Shown here piece after piece: positions 47,837 to 60,731 of a DNA stretch of 64,000 nt. The translations under genes were made by a program, and so were the position numbers. Below the pieces are notes generated by a model, which saw only the letters and a list, made by a program, of their open reading frames with translations, was not told where the DNA came from and did no database searches. Within the stretch, counting starts at the first letter, position 1. Each line of letters begins with the position of its first letter. Source of the DNA: Syngnathus acus (taxonomy: Eukaryota > Chordata > Actinopteri > Syngnathiformes > Syngnathidae); assembly GCF_901709675.1 (NCBI RefSeq), contig NC_051101.1, positions 2,598,501 through 2,662,500 of the forward strand, written 5' to 3'.

Positions 47837-48988
47837 ATGGACCTTCTGTGGCGGATCCTCGCCGCGCTCAGCTTTGATTGCTTCAAGTCGTCGTCGTCCA
47901 GCAGGTAATGATTGATTGCCATTTTCAAAATGGATTTTCTAATAATTGGCACGCGCACCGGAGGATCCTTTCGTAACGTCTTGTTGCATCGAGGGCATCT
48001 CACCGTTTAGTTGCCATTTTTGGGATTATTATTGTTATTTTCATTCTCGACCATTAATGCAACAAGCTGCTGTGGGAAATCCGTACGATTTCACGCACCC
48101 TCCTGTGCTATGTCACCTTTTTGAGTGGACATGTGGAAAAATAGTCTTCCTTTTGACATTTGTTGCACTTTGTGAAATTCGAGGTTTACCGTGACGTCAT
48201 AGATCGCACTAATTAAGCCCAGCTTTTGCTCGCTGTAATCAAAACGTCTCTTCCTTTCGTTCGTCTCCAGTGTTATACAAATTGAACTTGTTCATATTGA
48301 TTGTTTATTATTGCTAACGTTTTTGTGAGGGATTGAAATGGCTTGTTCCTTCTCTTTACGCTGCAATTGCTTTATTATTCTGACAAGTAAATAAAAATGC
48401 TTCATTATTCGGGTGGGTAATTAGTTTCAAGCGATTTTGATAGATTGGATCGCTCATGTGTAAATTTCCTAAGCATGTGATATTTGAATTAAAATGACAT
48501 TACAAGCTCAGATGAGCTAGTATTCTTGGTCAAAGTGGAGAGAAACGACCCAAAACTTGAGCGCTACTGTTTTTGACTGCGTATGACAAATAAACATTGA
48601 GCAGTTATATTGACCTTACCAGTTGTGGCCTTCCGCCGGCAGGTCCGCCGGCAAGCTGAGCGGCAGCCAGCCGGGCAGCCTGGACAGCAGCTCGCTGACA
48701 GGCTCGCTGTCGCTGGGCCCCGAGGCACCGCACTGCCAGTGCTGCATCAGCTACGAGGCGCGCCTCAAGCGCCTGTCGTGCGGCCACCTCTACTGCGATA
48801 CCTGCTGCCAGCACATCGTGAACTTAGCGTTCCGGGACATTGAGGGACTCCCCGACTACCCTTGTCCCATGTGCAGGTCCCTGGGTCAGCTGGGGGCACG
48901 GGGAGCCTCGTCCTTGTCGTCGCTGTCGCTGGGGTGCTTCCAGGGCCCCGGCGTCGGGCGGGCAGAGCCCGTCGGCTGGTGGGGGTGA
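47837..48988 (+). CDS. small C3HC4 RING-finger protein, 2 exons, unrecognised
   Basis: Exon 1 is 47837-47904 (68 nt, donor GTAATG) and exon 2 is 48643-48988 (346 nt, acceptor CCGGCAG). Phases match and give 137 residues. The product starts with a hydrophobic helix (MDLLWRILAALSFDCF), continues through a Ser/Gly-rich linker, and carries a complete RING finger: C-x2-C (CQCC), 11 residues, CGH, LYC, DTC, then CPMC. All eight zinc ligands are present, so an E3 ubiquitin ligase role is the family expectation; membrane association through the N-terminal helix is a guess. A Gly/Ser-rich tail ends at a TGA in GC-rich sequence. AATAAA follows at 49280-49285. The gene occupies the place that SF3B4 holds in human, divergent from sv2a and convergent with mtmr11. 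Confidence 0.75.
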
Positions 48989-49279
48989 TGCTCCGGGATC
49001 CACTGTGACAATGAAAACTCGTTGCGTGCGGAGGTGTCAAGGAAAGGCGCACCCATCTTCGTTCATGCGTACCCACCGAACATGTGTTGTGCTTCAGTGA
49101 ACAGCGACTTGGCACATTTTACAGTTGGACATCAAAATGCATTTAACTGTTTTGAGTTGTTTTGATACGCCTTGGTGTCCAGTTGTGACCCAAAAACGAC
49201 CACCGATTGTACAGTGAGTGAGTGCCGTGCTACTTTTTAACTGTTCCGGACCGTATTTATTTTCTTGAAGCAAAACATG

Positions 49280-49285
49280 AATAAA
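49280..49285 (+). terminator. poly(A) signal of the RING gene
   Basis: AATAAA about 290 bases after the stop codon, followed by a GT-rich stretch (GTTTGTCAACTGTGTGTTG), the usual downstream element. Confidence 0.7.
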
Positions 49286-49324
49286 GTTTGTCAACTGTGT
49301 GTTGCACAAGTCCAAGAGCTGCTT

Positions 49325-49330
49325 TTTATT
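49325..49330 (-). terminator. mtmr11: candidate mtmr11 poly(A) signal
   Basis: TTTATT on the plus strand reads AATAAA on the mtmr11 strand, about 640 bases past the mtmr11 stop and 40 bases from the opposing signal at 49280-49285. The two transcripts would end on or across each other. Confidence 0.5.
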
Positions 49331-49966
49331 TCTGAAATTCGGGACAAAAAAGACACAAACACAAAATGTACACTCGCTAATTTGGTCACGGTACCTAATA
49401 ATACGATTTCTATCCACCAGTGGCCAGTTTGGAAGAGATAATACTATATTTGGTCCAAGAACAGAAATCGGACTTTAGGATAAGAGTGCCGGTGTGCGTG
49501 CGCAAGTGAGCGGCCGGCACGTGGGTGGGCCGCCGCTGCTGCTGAATACCAAAATAACTCTCATGCCCCAAATTCCACAGTGGGTGCAGATCACCTCCTC
49601 TTCAGATACAAGCTCCAAAGCAACAGTCTCTTCATTAGGTACACCTGCCCTATATGCAGGTGGGTTTACCTAATCCTGTGTCCAACAAGGAATTGTTGCA
49701 ACGAGTGGAAAATCTCTTTGGTTGTTTTCCACTTTGGGAAGTAAAAAAAAAAAAAAACCATTGGCGCCAAAATCACTGTTGTGGTTGCACAAAAAGGTTC
49801 AGTGCACAAAATGGTTCCTTGCTCCACTTCTTGGTGCGTATGCAAGCCGTGTTCTGTTGCTGACCACTCCCAAATGGAAAAAGAGAGCAACCTACTTTTT
49901 CCCCTGGTGAAAGAAGAGAATCTGCTTCTTTTGGTAGCTTTGGCCTTGACGTTGTGGGCCACGTGA

Positions 49967-52900
49967 TTAACTTGCGTCACTTTTGGTCAATTTGGAGTTG
50001 GCGCGACCTGGACGGGTGTCCGAAGCGTGCCCAGAGAGAAAGGTGTGCTTGTTTGCATTTTCTTTGGGCGCCTGTCCGGATGCCGGAGCCGGCGTGGCAA
50101 TGGCGGCTGCTCCAGGAGACCCGGAGAAGAGGAAGCTGCTGCTGTTGTTGGCGTTGTGGTTGAGGTTGGCGTCGTGGGCCGACCGCGAGTCATCGGCGGG
50201 GTGCTGCTGGGCCAGCTGCTCCTGAAGGCGCCGCACCTCCCCAGCCAAGAGCTCCAGGGGGTGACGGTGATTGGCGCTGAGCGGGTGCGAGAAGGCCTGC
50301 CGGAGCAACAAGCGTTACTAATTGAGGCACGGCGTCTATTAGTTGAGAGAAAAGCAAATTTGAGGTCTGCTTTTTTTTTTTTGTTGTTGCAGAAAACCAA
50401 ATTGATGCTCTGGAAGCTTCCATCAGAAGCAACATTTGAGCGGATTTCCTCCATCAATTCACTCCCCTCAAAAGAAAAGCACCCACTCGCCGCTCACGTC
50501 GCCATGGAGACGGCACCAAAGAGACTTGTCGCCGATTGACGGCTGAAAACGACGGTCAGATACTCGATGCGTTTGCGATCAAAGCTGTGAACGAACCGGC
50601 TCAGAGGCTCGCAGCTACATTTGATTCAGGGTACAATTTTTTTGTTCATCAATTCTACCCCAAATGTAAAAGAGCAGAATGTGTTGGTTGTTTTGCTGAA
50701 TCTGGTTCAGTCGGGCCACAATTTCCAGCTGTGCACGTACCTGAGCATGCAGCGCTCCCCGGTGGTAACACTCCCTCCACAGGCCTACGCAGGGACCCAT
50801 GAGGAGGGGCAGCAAGGGCTCGTAGGGGTCCAACTCAGGCTTGACAGGGGTCTCGGCCAGGGAGAGGGCCTTCAGGAGCCTCTCCAGCCCAGGGACGCTC
50901 TCGCAGGATGGCGCCCTGCGGTGGCTTTTGCGGTACACACCCGAAATGCTGCCCCCTGCGCTGCCTCCACGCCAGGGGAGCAGGTTGACAGGACATGAGA
51001 AGACGCCCCGGGAAAGGAGGAACACGGAGCCGGGGATGGCGTCGCTGGGCTGGGGGAGGCCAGAAGAGGACGGCAAAATAGTCACAGTGGGGAATAGAAA
51101 AGAAAAATGGGAGCCTTCATCATTGAGGTCACAATCAGATTAGATTTCCTTCAATGATGGGCTTTATTCCAAAATCAATTCATTTTTCCTGACCCCAAAA
51201 TTCTATACCTCATAAAATTGTGTTCATTTCATACAAATCAAAAAGTAAATGTGCTTTTTAAGAGCCAATCCATGCCTGTTTAGTACAAGTCCCCACGCAC
51301 TGTGGTCATCTGACATGTTTGAATATGGCCATTAGGTGTCAGTGTTGCACAGGGTTTACCCGGCGTGCGTCCAGCTGGCTGTTGAGGTTTCCGTTGAGCA
51401 GGGGTGCCGGCGCTGGCGTCTGCGCAACGGGCTGCGTGAACGCCGCCTGTCGCTGCTCACAGTACTGCAGTGACCAATCCCACACGGGTGGCAGCGGCGG
51501 GTCGGGCGACTCCAGGCTACTATCCGGGTGAAGCGGTTCTCGCCAGCCGCTGACGGGCGTGTAGCACTGGCCCACGTTCTGGGGAGGGAGGGCGGGGCCA
51601 CAGGTGGCAAAAGGAGCCGTTTGAGCGAGTAAGGAATCGAGAGCAGAGATATTGGTGGAACGAGGAGGACCGGCAGGTGAGGTGGGGTGTTGCCAGTACC
51701 TGCGTGCGTCTGCACCTCTCCCGTTGGGAATTGGCCAGGAAGGTGGAGAAGAGCGGCAGGTGGGCGCTGTCGTGCAGCGCCAGCAGGAAGTCGTCAGTCA
51801 GCTGGAAGCGTGCCGGATACTGCGACCACAGCTGCCTCACGCAGTCCAGGAAGAGCAAGAAGACGGGAGCCTGAGGACACCCGCGCCCACAACACACACG
51901 CACGCAGATGAGCATCTGGCCAGCAGCTCTTTTCATTGGCTTTGTTTTTCACCTCCTCTTTGTCGTTTTCCCGATGAAAGTTGGTGCGGCTGTAGAAGCG
52001 GTGTCCCGCCGCCACCCACTCCTTCTGCACCAGGCTCTGGAAGCCCAGGCGGCTGCGGCAGTGGGGGTCGCACATCACCTGGACCAGGCTGGACACCAAG
52101 CAGCTCATGTCTCGGTCCTCCGCCTCTGCACACAAAAAAAAAGAAACAAAAGACGCCTTTGAACGCATTTCTTTGTGACAAACGAGATCAAGGGTGCAAG
52201 CTGTTGTCATTTCCAAAGTTGACAATGTACTGGTTCAAATTAAAAGGGCAGAAACCAAGTTTGTGATATCCAGCCCTTCTGCAATTTAGTGGGCAACTGT
52301 TGTGCGAATAATTGAGACGGCCCACGTCGGCGTAGTGGAGCGTCTCACGTGACTCACCTTGCAACGCCACCGTCATGTGACCACTGCGCAGCAGGCACGC
52401 CACCTCCGAAGCTTTCTTTAGACACCACCTACACGCCGCGCATGGGAGACAATGCCCGAGCTTTATTGGCTGTCATCGCACCACACGTGCATCCATCCAT
52501 CTCTCAATTTTTACCCAGTGCTACTTGAGGGGGTGGGGGGCATATAACCTGATCTATAAAATGCATTTTTCAGCTATTGTGTGCGGGTCTGGAACGTTTC
52601 TTCAACAATACCTGCGGTCCGTTTGTAATTTCCTATTGAGGCAGACGATGATGATGAAGATGATGGCGGTTACCTTGTGTAGTCCAACCAGCGAGTTGCT
52701 TCCAGCGTGGACAGCCACTTGTCATCAGGCACAGTCACAGAGGTGGAAATGTCTGCGCAGGAAAAACACTCGAGTTACCCTTCCGTGAAGAAACATCAGG
52801 CTTCTTCAAAAAAGATTCGTGTTCTGCACGTCATAACCGGGACCTTCGTTGCTCGAGCGTATCTTAACCTTGCTCGTTGGCAAACGGGATTACGCAGAGG

Positions 52901-55900
52901 TTTACGCGCGGCGGCACCCACCTCCGAGACAGAGCGCTCGCAAGCGGCCATGCGCCAGCTGGATGTCGGCGGGCGAGGGCAGCTCCTCGCCCAGCTCCAC
53001 CACCACGCACACGGACGAATGGCAGCCGAACAGGATGAGCTCCAGGTGTCTAAGCGACACACACGTTACTGTTGCTAGCATGCCATGAACAAAAAAAACC
53101 AACCAAACTGCAACTGTGCCGGGACTTGGGGCGTACCTGATGTCGTCCTTCTCGTGGTAGATGTTGTTCTGGAAGCTGGCCATGCGCAGGAGGTCGCTGC
53201 CACGCGGGTGGCGCCAGCACCAGCGCTGTCCCAACAACACAATCGCAAATCAGTCCGACGGACCCATTCAGGCGCAAAAAACAACTCCCTCTCATGTCCT
53301 CCTCAACCAGAAGGAGAAACAAACGCTTAACCAAATTGACACAAGCGTGTGCCTTTGAAGGCAAGCTCGCTCATACCTTAAATTGGGACCGACATGAGGC
53401 ACAAACAACAAGCGAGGCAGAACTCGACTCACAGGGATGCGTCCGTCGTTGAAGTGGGCAAAGCTTTTCTTTAACTCCGTGTCCAGAACCTTCTGCGGGA
53501 CAACAATGAACCTCGGAAGACTAAAGAAACAAAAAGGCATCAAAAAAAGAGGAGATAAAACATGTTTCAATCAATTAAAAAAAATTCCATATTGACAAGT
53601 AAAGCAAAAGATTATTTCATGAAAGGTTCCAGTATTTGTGTTGCAATCGCTGCTACTTGGATTAGCACTAAGCTAACGGGGCTCCTCTTAATTATGGCCA
53701 TGTCGTTTTTGTCTTTTAAATGCACAAGAGCTCAAATGGTGGCTCGAGTGTGGGGCGGACTGGCGGGACCCGATCCTACCTGGTGGACATCTCGAAGCGG
53801 TCGTTGACGGAGCTGACTCTCCAGCCGGTGGCACTGCAGCGCTCCAGCTCCCGCTCCCATTCAGCCGCAGTCTCGTGCCAGTTCATGTGGGCGTCCCGTC
53901 GCCGGTTGCTTAGAAACTGCTTCATTTCTGCAACGAGCAAACACTGATCAGCCGGAGCGTGTACCCGGGTACAAAATGGAGTAAACCTTTTGGAGGCTTC
54001 TTTCAGCCGAGGCGTTTGTATTATTTCAACGACAGCCGAGCGTCCGTACCTACGCTACCGAGGGCGGCGTTCTGGAAGGACAACATGGCGCCTGGCTTGA
54101 GAGGCTGGTAGGTTTTGGCGATGGTATGCGTGATCTAAAAAAAACGAGACGAGACAGTCAGCCTGTGAGGACAGCAGGAACACACGCGGGAATTACGCAC
54201 ACCTCGATGACTTGGGCATCAGGGGTGAGGCGGTCAAAGAGAAAGCAGATGACTCGTAGGTCGCGACAGTAAAGCACCAGCTCCTCCGGAGTGAACTTGA
54301 GCCAAGTGTTGGGGCTCACCAGTTTGGTCCGGTTTGGGCCCACTACGCAAACAAGAGAGGGGGGGGGGGTCATTGACAACGTCAACACTTTGCAACTGAA
54401 GTTTCCTTCACTCACCGACGACGACCTTCTCGATCGATGCCAAAGCGATGTCGTGATCACCCAAAAGGATCGTCTCAGCATTGTCCTGCAACAGAAGATT
54501 ATTTTGTGGGTTGTTGCCAATGCCGATCTTGACTCATCTTATTGTCATGACGCATTGCGCTGACGTCGGCTTTGGGGGCATCCTGCGGCACAAAGGCCAC
54601 TCGGAATTGCGTGCAGAAGAGCGTTCCTGACAGCCAGCCTCTCCCTTCCCTCGCCGTTAACTTCTTCCTCACCATGACGGCCCTCTGTAGCACGCATTCG
54701 CCTGCAAACGGTGGACAAGGGGCCGAGGTTAAACGCTGCACGCAAAATAACAGACAAAAACAACACAACGACAAAAAAAACACTTCAAAAACTCCGGCCC
54801 AATGTGGAATTGTACGGCCCTGGCGGAACCGAGCTCACTCCATCATGACTTGAAGGAAATCCAAAGCCCAAACAGGAAAAGGCTCAATTTTGCGAGGCCT
54901 TACCCTCCTTTGCATCTCGTATCGCGTACCATCGCAACCCGTTAGAATGCGCCACGTTTGTTGAAAAACCTCTGGTGTTCAAAAATGCCAAGGTTGGCTT
55001 GTGTGTGAAAGAGAAAAATTCCAGGTCTCTCGTGAAATAAGATAAGCCCCTTGTCGCCAGATAAGATAAGGACAAGGCCTCCCGCTGAAGGTCGTGTGAA
55101 AACGAGGCGGAGAAACAACAAATGAACAAAGGTGAACTAGAGCAAAAGGTTTGCGCTCCGTACCTGGAAGACAACGTAGTCCGAAGACATCTCCACCCCT
55201 GGCGCTCATCCTGCTCTGATTCAGCATCCGCTCCTGTGGAGACAAAGACCCTCCATTACAATCTCCAGGAGCAACTATTTAACGAGGTCACTGCGCAATA
55301 CAGTTAGCCGAGTTGCTAATGATGCCGTAATGATTTCTTAGTAAAACCCAAAGCCACAAAGGTATAACTGCAGCTCCCCCATTGCTGGAACATCTGGAGC
55401 CACTCAAGTTTACTAGAAAGTCCCAGCGAGAGGCGCTTTTGCATTTATGAGCGAAAATCGCCATTTTACGGACGGCGACGCCACGGTTTGATTCTTTGGG
55501 TGGTCACGCAATCGTTTGGCTGTAGAAGTTTAGATTGATACTGTTTTTAAAATAAGAAAAACACAGATGGAATGTTAATTTTGCACAATGAAACCCAATC
55601 CAAAATCCAGTGCTTGTTAGCCAAAGTGCCATTACAATGCAAGTCTGTTCATTCAAGACCACGTTTCATAGTAGCTTCAGTGTTGTCCCTCCAGTCAAAT
55701 CCAGCTGGACACCAAACAAACTTCTTACAAGCTCAAGTCAAGCGCAAATCTCTTTAGTGCTGCCTAATTGGCTTTTGAAGGGCGTCAGTCATTTTTTGCG
55801 CTCCCAAAAAAAACATCTAAGTTCATTTCATTTCATTCCCCGGACGGCGCTAACAGCTGCTTGTTATCTATTGGCCCTCCGCCGATCAATAAAGCAAAAG

Positions 55901-57281
55901 AGGGAGCGGAAAGCTGCTCTCATTGCTGCGCCAAAACACTCTCCAGGGGGAGGATGAACGTCTTATCAGGGGGAGCTCAGATGATGCTGATGAAGAAGTC
56001 GAAACTCGACTTCAAAGCGAAACCAAAGGAAGGCCGCAGGATGGGCCTTTGGGACTTTGATGGTTGCAATTATTTTTCTGTTTCCTTTGACAGTTTGGGG
56101 TATCACAAAAGAATCTTTTTAAAAAAAAATCCAGCAGATGTAGCCCAATTTTTGCAAAAGCGTTTGAGGAAAAAAAGTGAACTCTAAAAATAATACAAGC
56201 GGCTCATTCAAGACAAAGAAGAAGCGTCTCGGGCTCAGCACGGAGAAATTAAACATGCAAAGCCATCTGAGACAAAATTGGCCTCCACTCAAGCTTGCGC
56301 GTGCACGTCGGCGTCTTCCAGATCACGTGACACGCCATATTAGCATAAAACGAAAGCAGCAGATTGGCTCGCCACATCTCATTTACAAAGGTAATCGAAT
56401 GCTTGCAAAATTGCTCGATTGCAGTCGCCATGACGACGCCGGCCAGATGTGTCCCGTCCCCTCCTCCTGAGCGCACGCGCGGATGCCAAAGGCTTGCGTA
56501 GACAAGCATCTGTTAGCGTTTCCCCCGCGGCTGCTGAAAATAACCACAGAGGAAGAAGAAAAGAAGGAACTTGGATGGCTTGCCTTCTTCGGCCTCTGAC
56601 TCATCCTGCTTCTTGGCCTCTCAAACAAACACAAATGTACAAATAAAGCGCCTGGGTGGAAGCTACAGAGGCAACTCACACTTCCCACTAGCTCAATTGC
56701 TCCAACAGCTGATTCATAACAATAGAACCATCAGAAAACATGCATCCAGACAAACATTTGAGCACAAATATAAACCAACATATAGAATATATACAAATGC
56801 ATTTACAGTGTGTATACACACACACACAAACACACACGCACACAATTATATACACGTTTAACACACTAATAAGCACACAAATATTTTGTACATACCATAT
56901 ACAGTACGCAACTACATTCACATGAATAATTGAGGTGCAACGAGCCATCTAATAAATTCACAAATGTTTACAGAACTTTTTTAAATATTGTTCGAGACCT
57001 TGTCGAACTTAAAATGGTCGAGATGGTCTGAATCGGAGCCTTTCAGAGTAAAACCTCCAATTTCTGTCCGCATTCATGAAAGCAAAATGATGAGCTCTGT
57101 TTTTAATCAGAGTAAGACATTTGCAAACATATACCCAGACTTTCTTATTCAAGCAAGAGTTACTGCCCGACAACACTTTTTCCACGCAAGTTGGTTCGCT
57201 GGATGGAGTTGGCCAGTTGCTTACCTTGATGTCCGTCCCCATCTGTCGGACTTTGAATGTGCTTTTAGATCCAGTCAGCAT
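49967..57281 (-). CDS. mtmr11: mtmr11, myotubularin-related pseudophosphatase, 17 coding exons
   Basis: Exons: 57225-57281, 55164-55233, 54565-54701, 54416-54485, 54203-54342, 54050-54134, 53780-53927, 53433-53520, 53137-53225, 52922-53049, 52674-52752, 52358-52428, 51953-52125, 51700-51870, 51360-51578, 50741-51049, 49967-50296. They total 2364 nt and 787 residues, with phases consistent. It belongs to the inactive MTMR10/11/12 group, which lacks the phosphoinositide phosphatase nucleophile and acts as an adaptor. Visible: GRAM/PH-like region (about 45-185, SGTLFCTQFRVAF), TGWRVSSVNDRFEMST, the pseudo-active site reading VALQEAEDRDMS near 383-394 where active members have HCSDGWDRT, then GFQSLVQKEWVAAGHRF, FLLFLDCVRQLW and PPVWDWSLQYC. 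The start ATG follows an in-frame TGA in the same exon. The third-exon donor (GAC|GTCAGC) is the weakest splice site. Paralogue chosen by linkage with otud7b and sv2a. Confidence 0.93.
55234..57224 (-). other. mtmr11 intron 1
   Basis: A 2-kb intron between the first two coding exons, with no coding signal. It has (CA)n around 56815-56845. Confidence 0.8.
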
Positions 57282-57961
57282 GGTTGGAAATCCTCAAAGA
57301 CATCCGTTGTTGAAGGACAAATAAAAAGTCTCGCTAAAGTCGTCTGAGCTCCGTGTTAGGTAGTGATTAAAAAAAGGAGGAGGTGACAAAAAAAAATGTG
57401 AATGTGGCTCCTAAATGTGTCTCCGGTGGTCATCCTCCGGCGTTGTTGACACCGGCGGCGGTTCGCACGCAGCCCGCGCCCGCCGACGATACCGCCACTC
57501 TTCTCATCACCATGGACGCTCAAAAACACTACAAAGCGCAAGAAACTCTCGGCGGCGTCGTCGTCGGTTACAGCTGCTCCATCCGCACACGACAACAGCT
57601 CGCTCGCTCGCTGGCTGGCTGTTGACGCCTTCTTGGCCAGAACACTTGAAGGGAAAAGACACGTCCAGCTCCTTAAAGGGGCACCACACCCGGAAGTGAA
57701 GGCATAACGGGGCGGCGATGTTTTTTCTTACCAATAAACGCAACAAAAAAAAAAACGAATTACAAATGAACATCTACTTAATTGTGCGAATGCTGGAGGT
57801 GTACCATTGCCACAATAGAAAACAAGTTTTGTATCATGATAATAGCATAAATGTAAAACAAATTACATTTCATATTTGAATGAGTTTCACGTTACAAGTC
57901 ACAGTGAAGGCAGGAGTATTTGGAGTCCAGTATGATTGTTTCGAGATTAGTTTAGGTAACC

Positions 57962-58004
57962 TTTCATTCATTCATTCATTCATTCATTCATTCATTCATT
58001 CATT
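57962..58004. repeat. (CATT)n microsatellite
   Basis: About ten tandem CATT units. Confidence 0.95.
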
Positions 58005-58090
58005 CCCCCGAACAGTTTATCCTCACTATCCTCCATTATTTGCTGGAAAACTCTGGACAAAGCTCTGTCTCATACACAAAAAATGTTTTG

Positions 58091-58104
58091 GCGCCCTCCG
58101 GTGG
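58091..58104 (-). promoter_or_regulatory. CTCF-like motif
   Basis: The reverse complement reads CCACCGGAGGGCGC, one base from the core, between mtmr11 and otud7b. Confidence 0.4.
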
Positions 58105-59711
58105 CACCTTGATGACAATTACCTATCGTCAACTTGATTAGTTATTGCTTATGTAATAGTAAGTGCTTTGGTGTCAAGTAAAATTTAAGTAAAATTATTT
58201 TATTTCTTACATTAAATACTGAAATAATTTAATCAAAAATAAATGTTGAACTAGTTATCTAAATGTTTATATATAGATTGAAATATTTTCGTTGTATTTT
58301 TGTATTAATAAAATGACAGCAGCACTAGTCCTAGCGGTTATAACATGTTTGCCTGCCAGTCGAGAGGTTCTGGACTCAATCTTTTCTCAGGTTCCTTCCT
58401 CCCTCCTTGAACATCATCCGAGTCTAGTTTCACGCGCATATGAAAATCATTAGCCAAGTTTTTTTTTTTATGCTTTCGTTTAACTGACTTGGGAAGAAAA
58501 TAAAGTGATGTGCCAAAATTCTCTTGGTTCGCTACCTTTTTGCGAGCCCTCGGCATGTCTGGCTCCTCGTCTCTCATGCAAAGAAAAGTCCAGAAACTCG
58601 CGAAGAGCAACAAAGCACTTCAGAGACAAGAAAGTAAAAGTTGCTCTAATCCAACCGTCCCGCTGGTGCACACGTGAGTCTTTCTTTCTTTCTCGTGTGC
58701 GACGACGATCATGAGAGGAACGTCAGGATTTGGAATTTTCGCCCTTCAATATTACATAAGGCTCTCGGATATCTCGGATCCAAAACAAAACGCTTGCAGA
58801 CACACGAGCTGCCAGGCATCACGTGAGCTGCATTCAAGAAGTCAATCAGGCCCGATCGGCCGTTCAACACGAAACAGCAAGATGCTGCTACCGCCAATGG
58901 CTCAAGCGCACTTGGGGAAAATATGCACTATAGAGAGTCTGTCAAAAACCTTTTTTTTTTTTTAAATAAATAAATAATAATAATGACAGCACGGGACGTG
59001 CTGGTTTTGCTAGCAACAGACTCCAAAGGGACTCAAATCCTTTTGCTTTGGCAACATCACACTTAAAGCCACACATTCTTCAAATACAACGGAAATTTAT
59101 TCAAATGATGCAAAACAAAAATCCAAAAAGAAAGTCTGAATTATAATAACCTAATGTAAATAATTATTTCATCAAATCCGATTCTCTTCCTGTCCAGTGT
59201 CCACATTGCACACTGGACAGCCTTCGGGGTCCCTAAAAAGAATGGAAACAATAAAATTAATGACAAAACCGCACACATTTGGTTAAACATGGGTCGGCCT
59301 TTCCATGCACAGTCCCGTTTGTCCTTTCTGCTGTAGAAAAATAGAACAATTCTCAGCCGTTTTGTTTTAGTGGAGCTGTAGAAAAAATGCAAAACGAAAA
59401 CGGGGGGGAAAAAGGCAAACACCCAAAGGAAATCTATGAGGAGCGATCTGGCGAGATATAAAAATGTCACCTGCATAGCGCTCGATCGAAAGGGTCAGTA
59501 AACATTTGGGACTTTTTACAAACGTACAAAAATAACTCGACAAGCTCTCTTATGCCTTTTGGTTTGAAATAGAAAACAAGAGCGTGCGTTTCGTGACATT
59601 ACACCGGCCAAGTCGTTTAAACGGCAGCTCGTTCTTTGGAGGATTCACAACAAAAAAACAACAGCAAAAACAGTCGCTCACTTTTAAACACACGGTGAGG
59701 TGGGGGAAATG

Positions 59712-59725
59712 GCGCCCCCTGCCAG
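59712..59725 (-). promoter_or_regulatory. CTCF-like motif
   Basis: The reverse complement reads CTGGCAGGGGGCGC. The core CAGGGGGCGC is intact and the left part is degenerate. Same orientation as 58091. Confidence 0.4.
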
Positions 59726-59865
59726 GTGTGGCAGTGAACTGCAAGCTACTCCTTTTTGTGCTTTAAACCAAACGAAGAAAGTCAAACCCGAACGGTCGCT
59801 GTCCACTCGTGAAGGACAACTTTTGGCATACGAGGACTGCTTTTTGCTCCAAACCCTTAAGAGCA

Positions 59866-60731
59866 TTTATTGGCCATCAAGTTTCAGATCCAACATGGAC
59901 TCGTACTCTTTGGTGTCATTATTACGACATTTCAGTGAGCCACTAAAACAGCTGCATCTTACCAGTCAGCTTTTTTTGCTATGGTTGTCGGACATATTTA
60001 AGTCGAGCACTGGGCACGTTGGTGCTTCTAGTGGAGTCCAGGGGGCCACCACACCCGGTAAAGTTACCAGTTACTAGAAGGGTCCAATGACCGACCAGTA
60101 GGCCAAAAGTGCTACCAGTAGCGGTAAAACAGCTGTTCAATTAGCGCACCGAAATGTCTTATTAGCGAGGGCAAGGAGCTTCAGAAATGAAACGGAACCC
60201 TTGCCGCATGTCTGCTGCCGTGAACGCCGTGGTGGGAAAATGCCGCTTCAGACCAGCACCAAAGCCACGGGGGAGGTCCTGACCAAAAGTGCTTGGATTT
60301 GTGCAGGGACGGGAAAGCGACCAACGTGCCCCAGAACTTTGCGGAAAGCAGCGAGCGGTAAAGCGCAAAACTAACAGACAAAGTAAAAAAACCCGGCCGG
60401 CCTCGGCGGAAGTTGCGGCACTCGGGAACCGAGACTGTGTTGGTGCTTTCGTTTGACTTCACTATGCGTAGAGAGACTTCACTATGCGTAGAGAGTTTTC
60501 GGTTCTTCCTCCTTAGCCCGTCTCCTTCTCAATGCGGAGGACCAGCGGCTCTTTTCTTGCCTATGACTTCAGCTGGATATGGACTAAGGGCTCCAACAGC
60601 TTATTCCAAAAGGAATCCAGCATGAGGTGCACGTACTTGCAAGACATCTCCCTGAGACGGGAAGCGGTAGTGGGCTAGCCATTTGTGCCCCAAGTGAACT
60701 GAAGAAGGCCACGTGTCTGGGGCGATCCAGA
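59866..60731 (-). other. otud7b: Probable otud7b 3'UTR
   Basis: Non-coding stretch from the otud7b stop to an AATAAA on its strand (59866-59871). It includes a perfect tandem duplication of ACTTCACTATGCGTAGAGAG (60456-60475 and 60476-60495). Confidence 0.45.

Larger units (their letters stand above)
57282..59865. other. mtmr11 5' flank and intergenic region to otud7b
   Basis: CpG-rich sequence at 57420-57620 is the probable mtmr11 promoter and 5'UTR exon. Beyond it there is a (CATT)n microsatellite at 57962-58004, two CTCF-like motifs and AT-rich sequence; no gene seen. Confidence 0.5.

Noticed and set aside
57961-58010. Possible CRISPR-like direct repeats
   Set aside because: A plain tetranucleotide microsatellite in a vertebrate genome; no spacers. 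No CRISPR array anywhere in the window.
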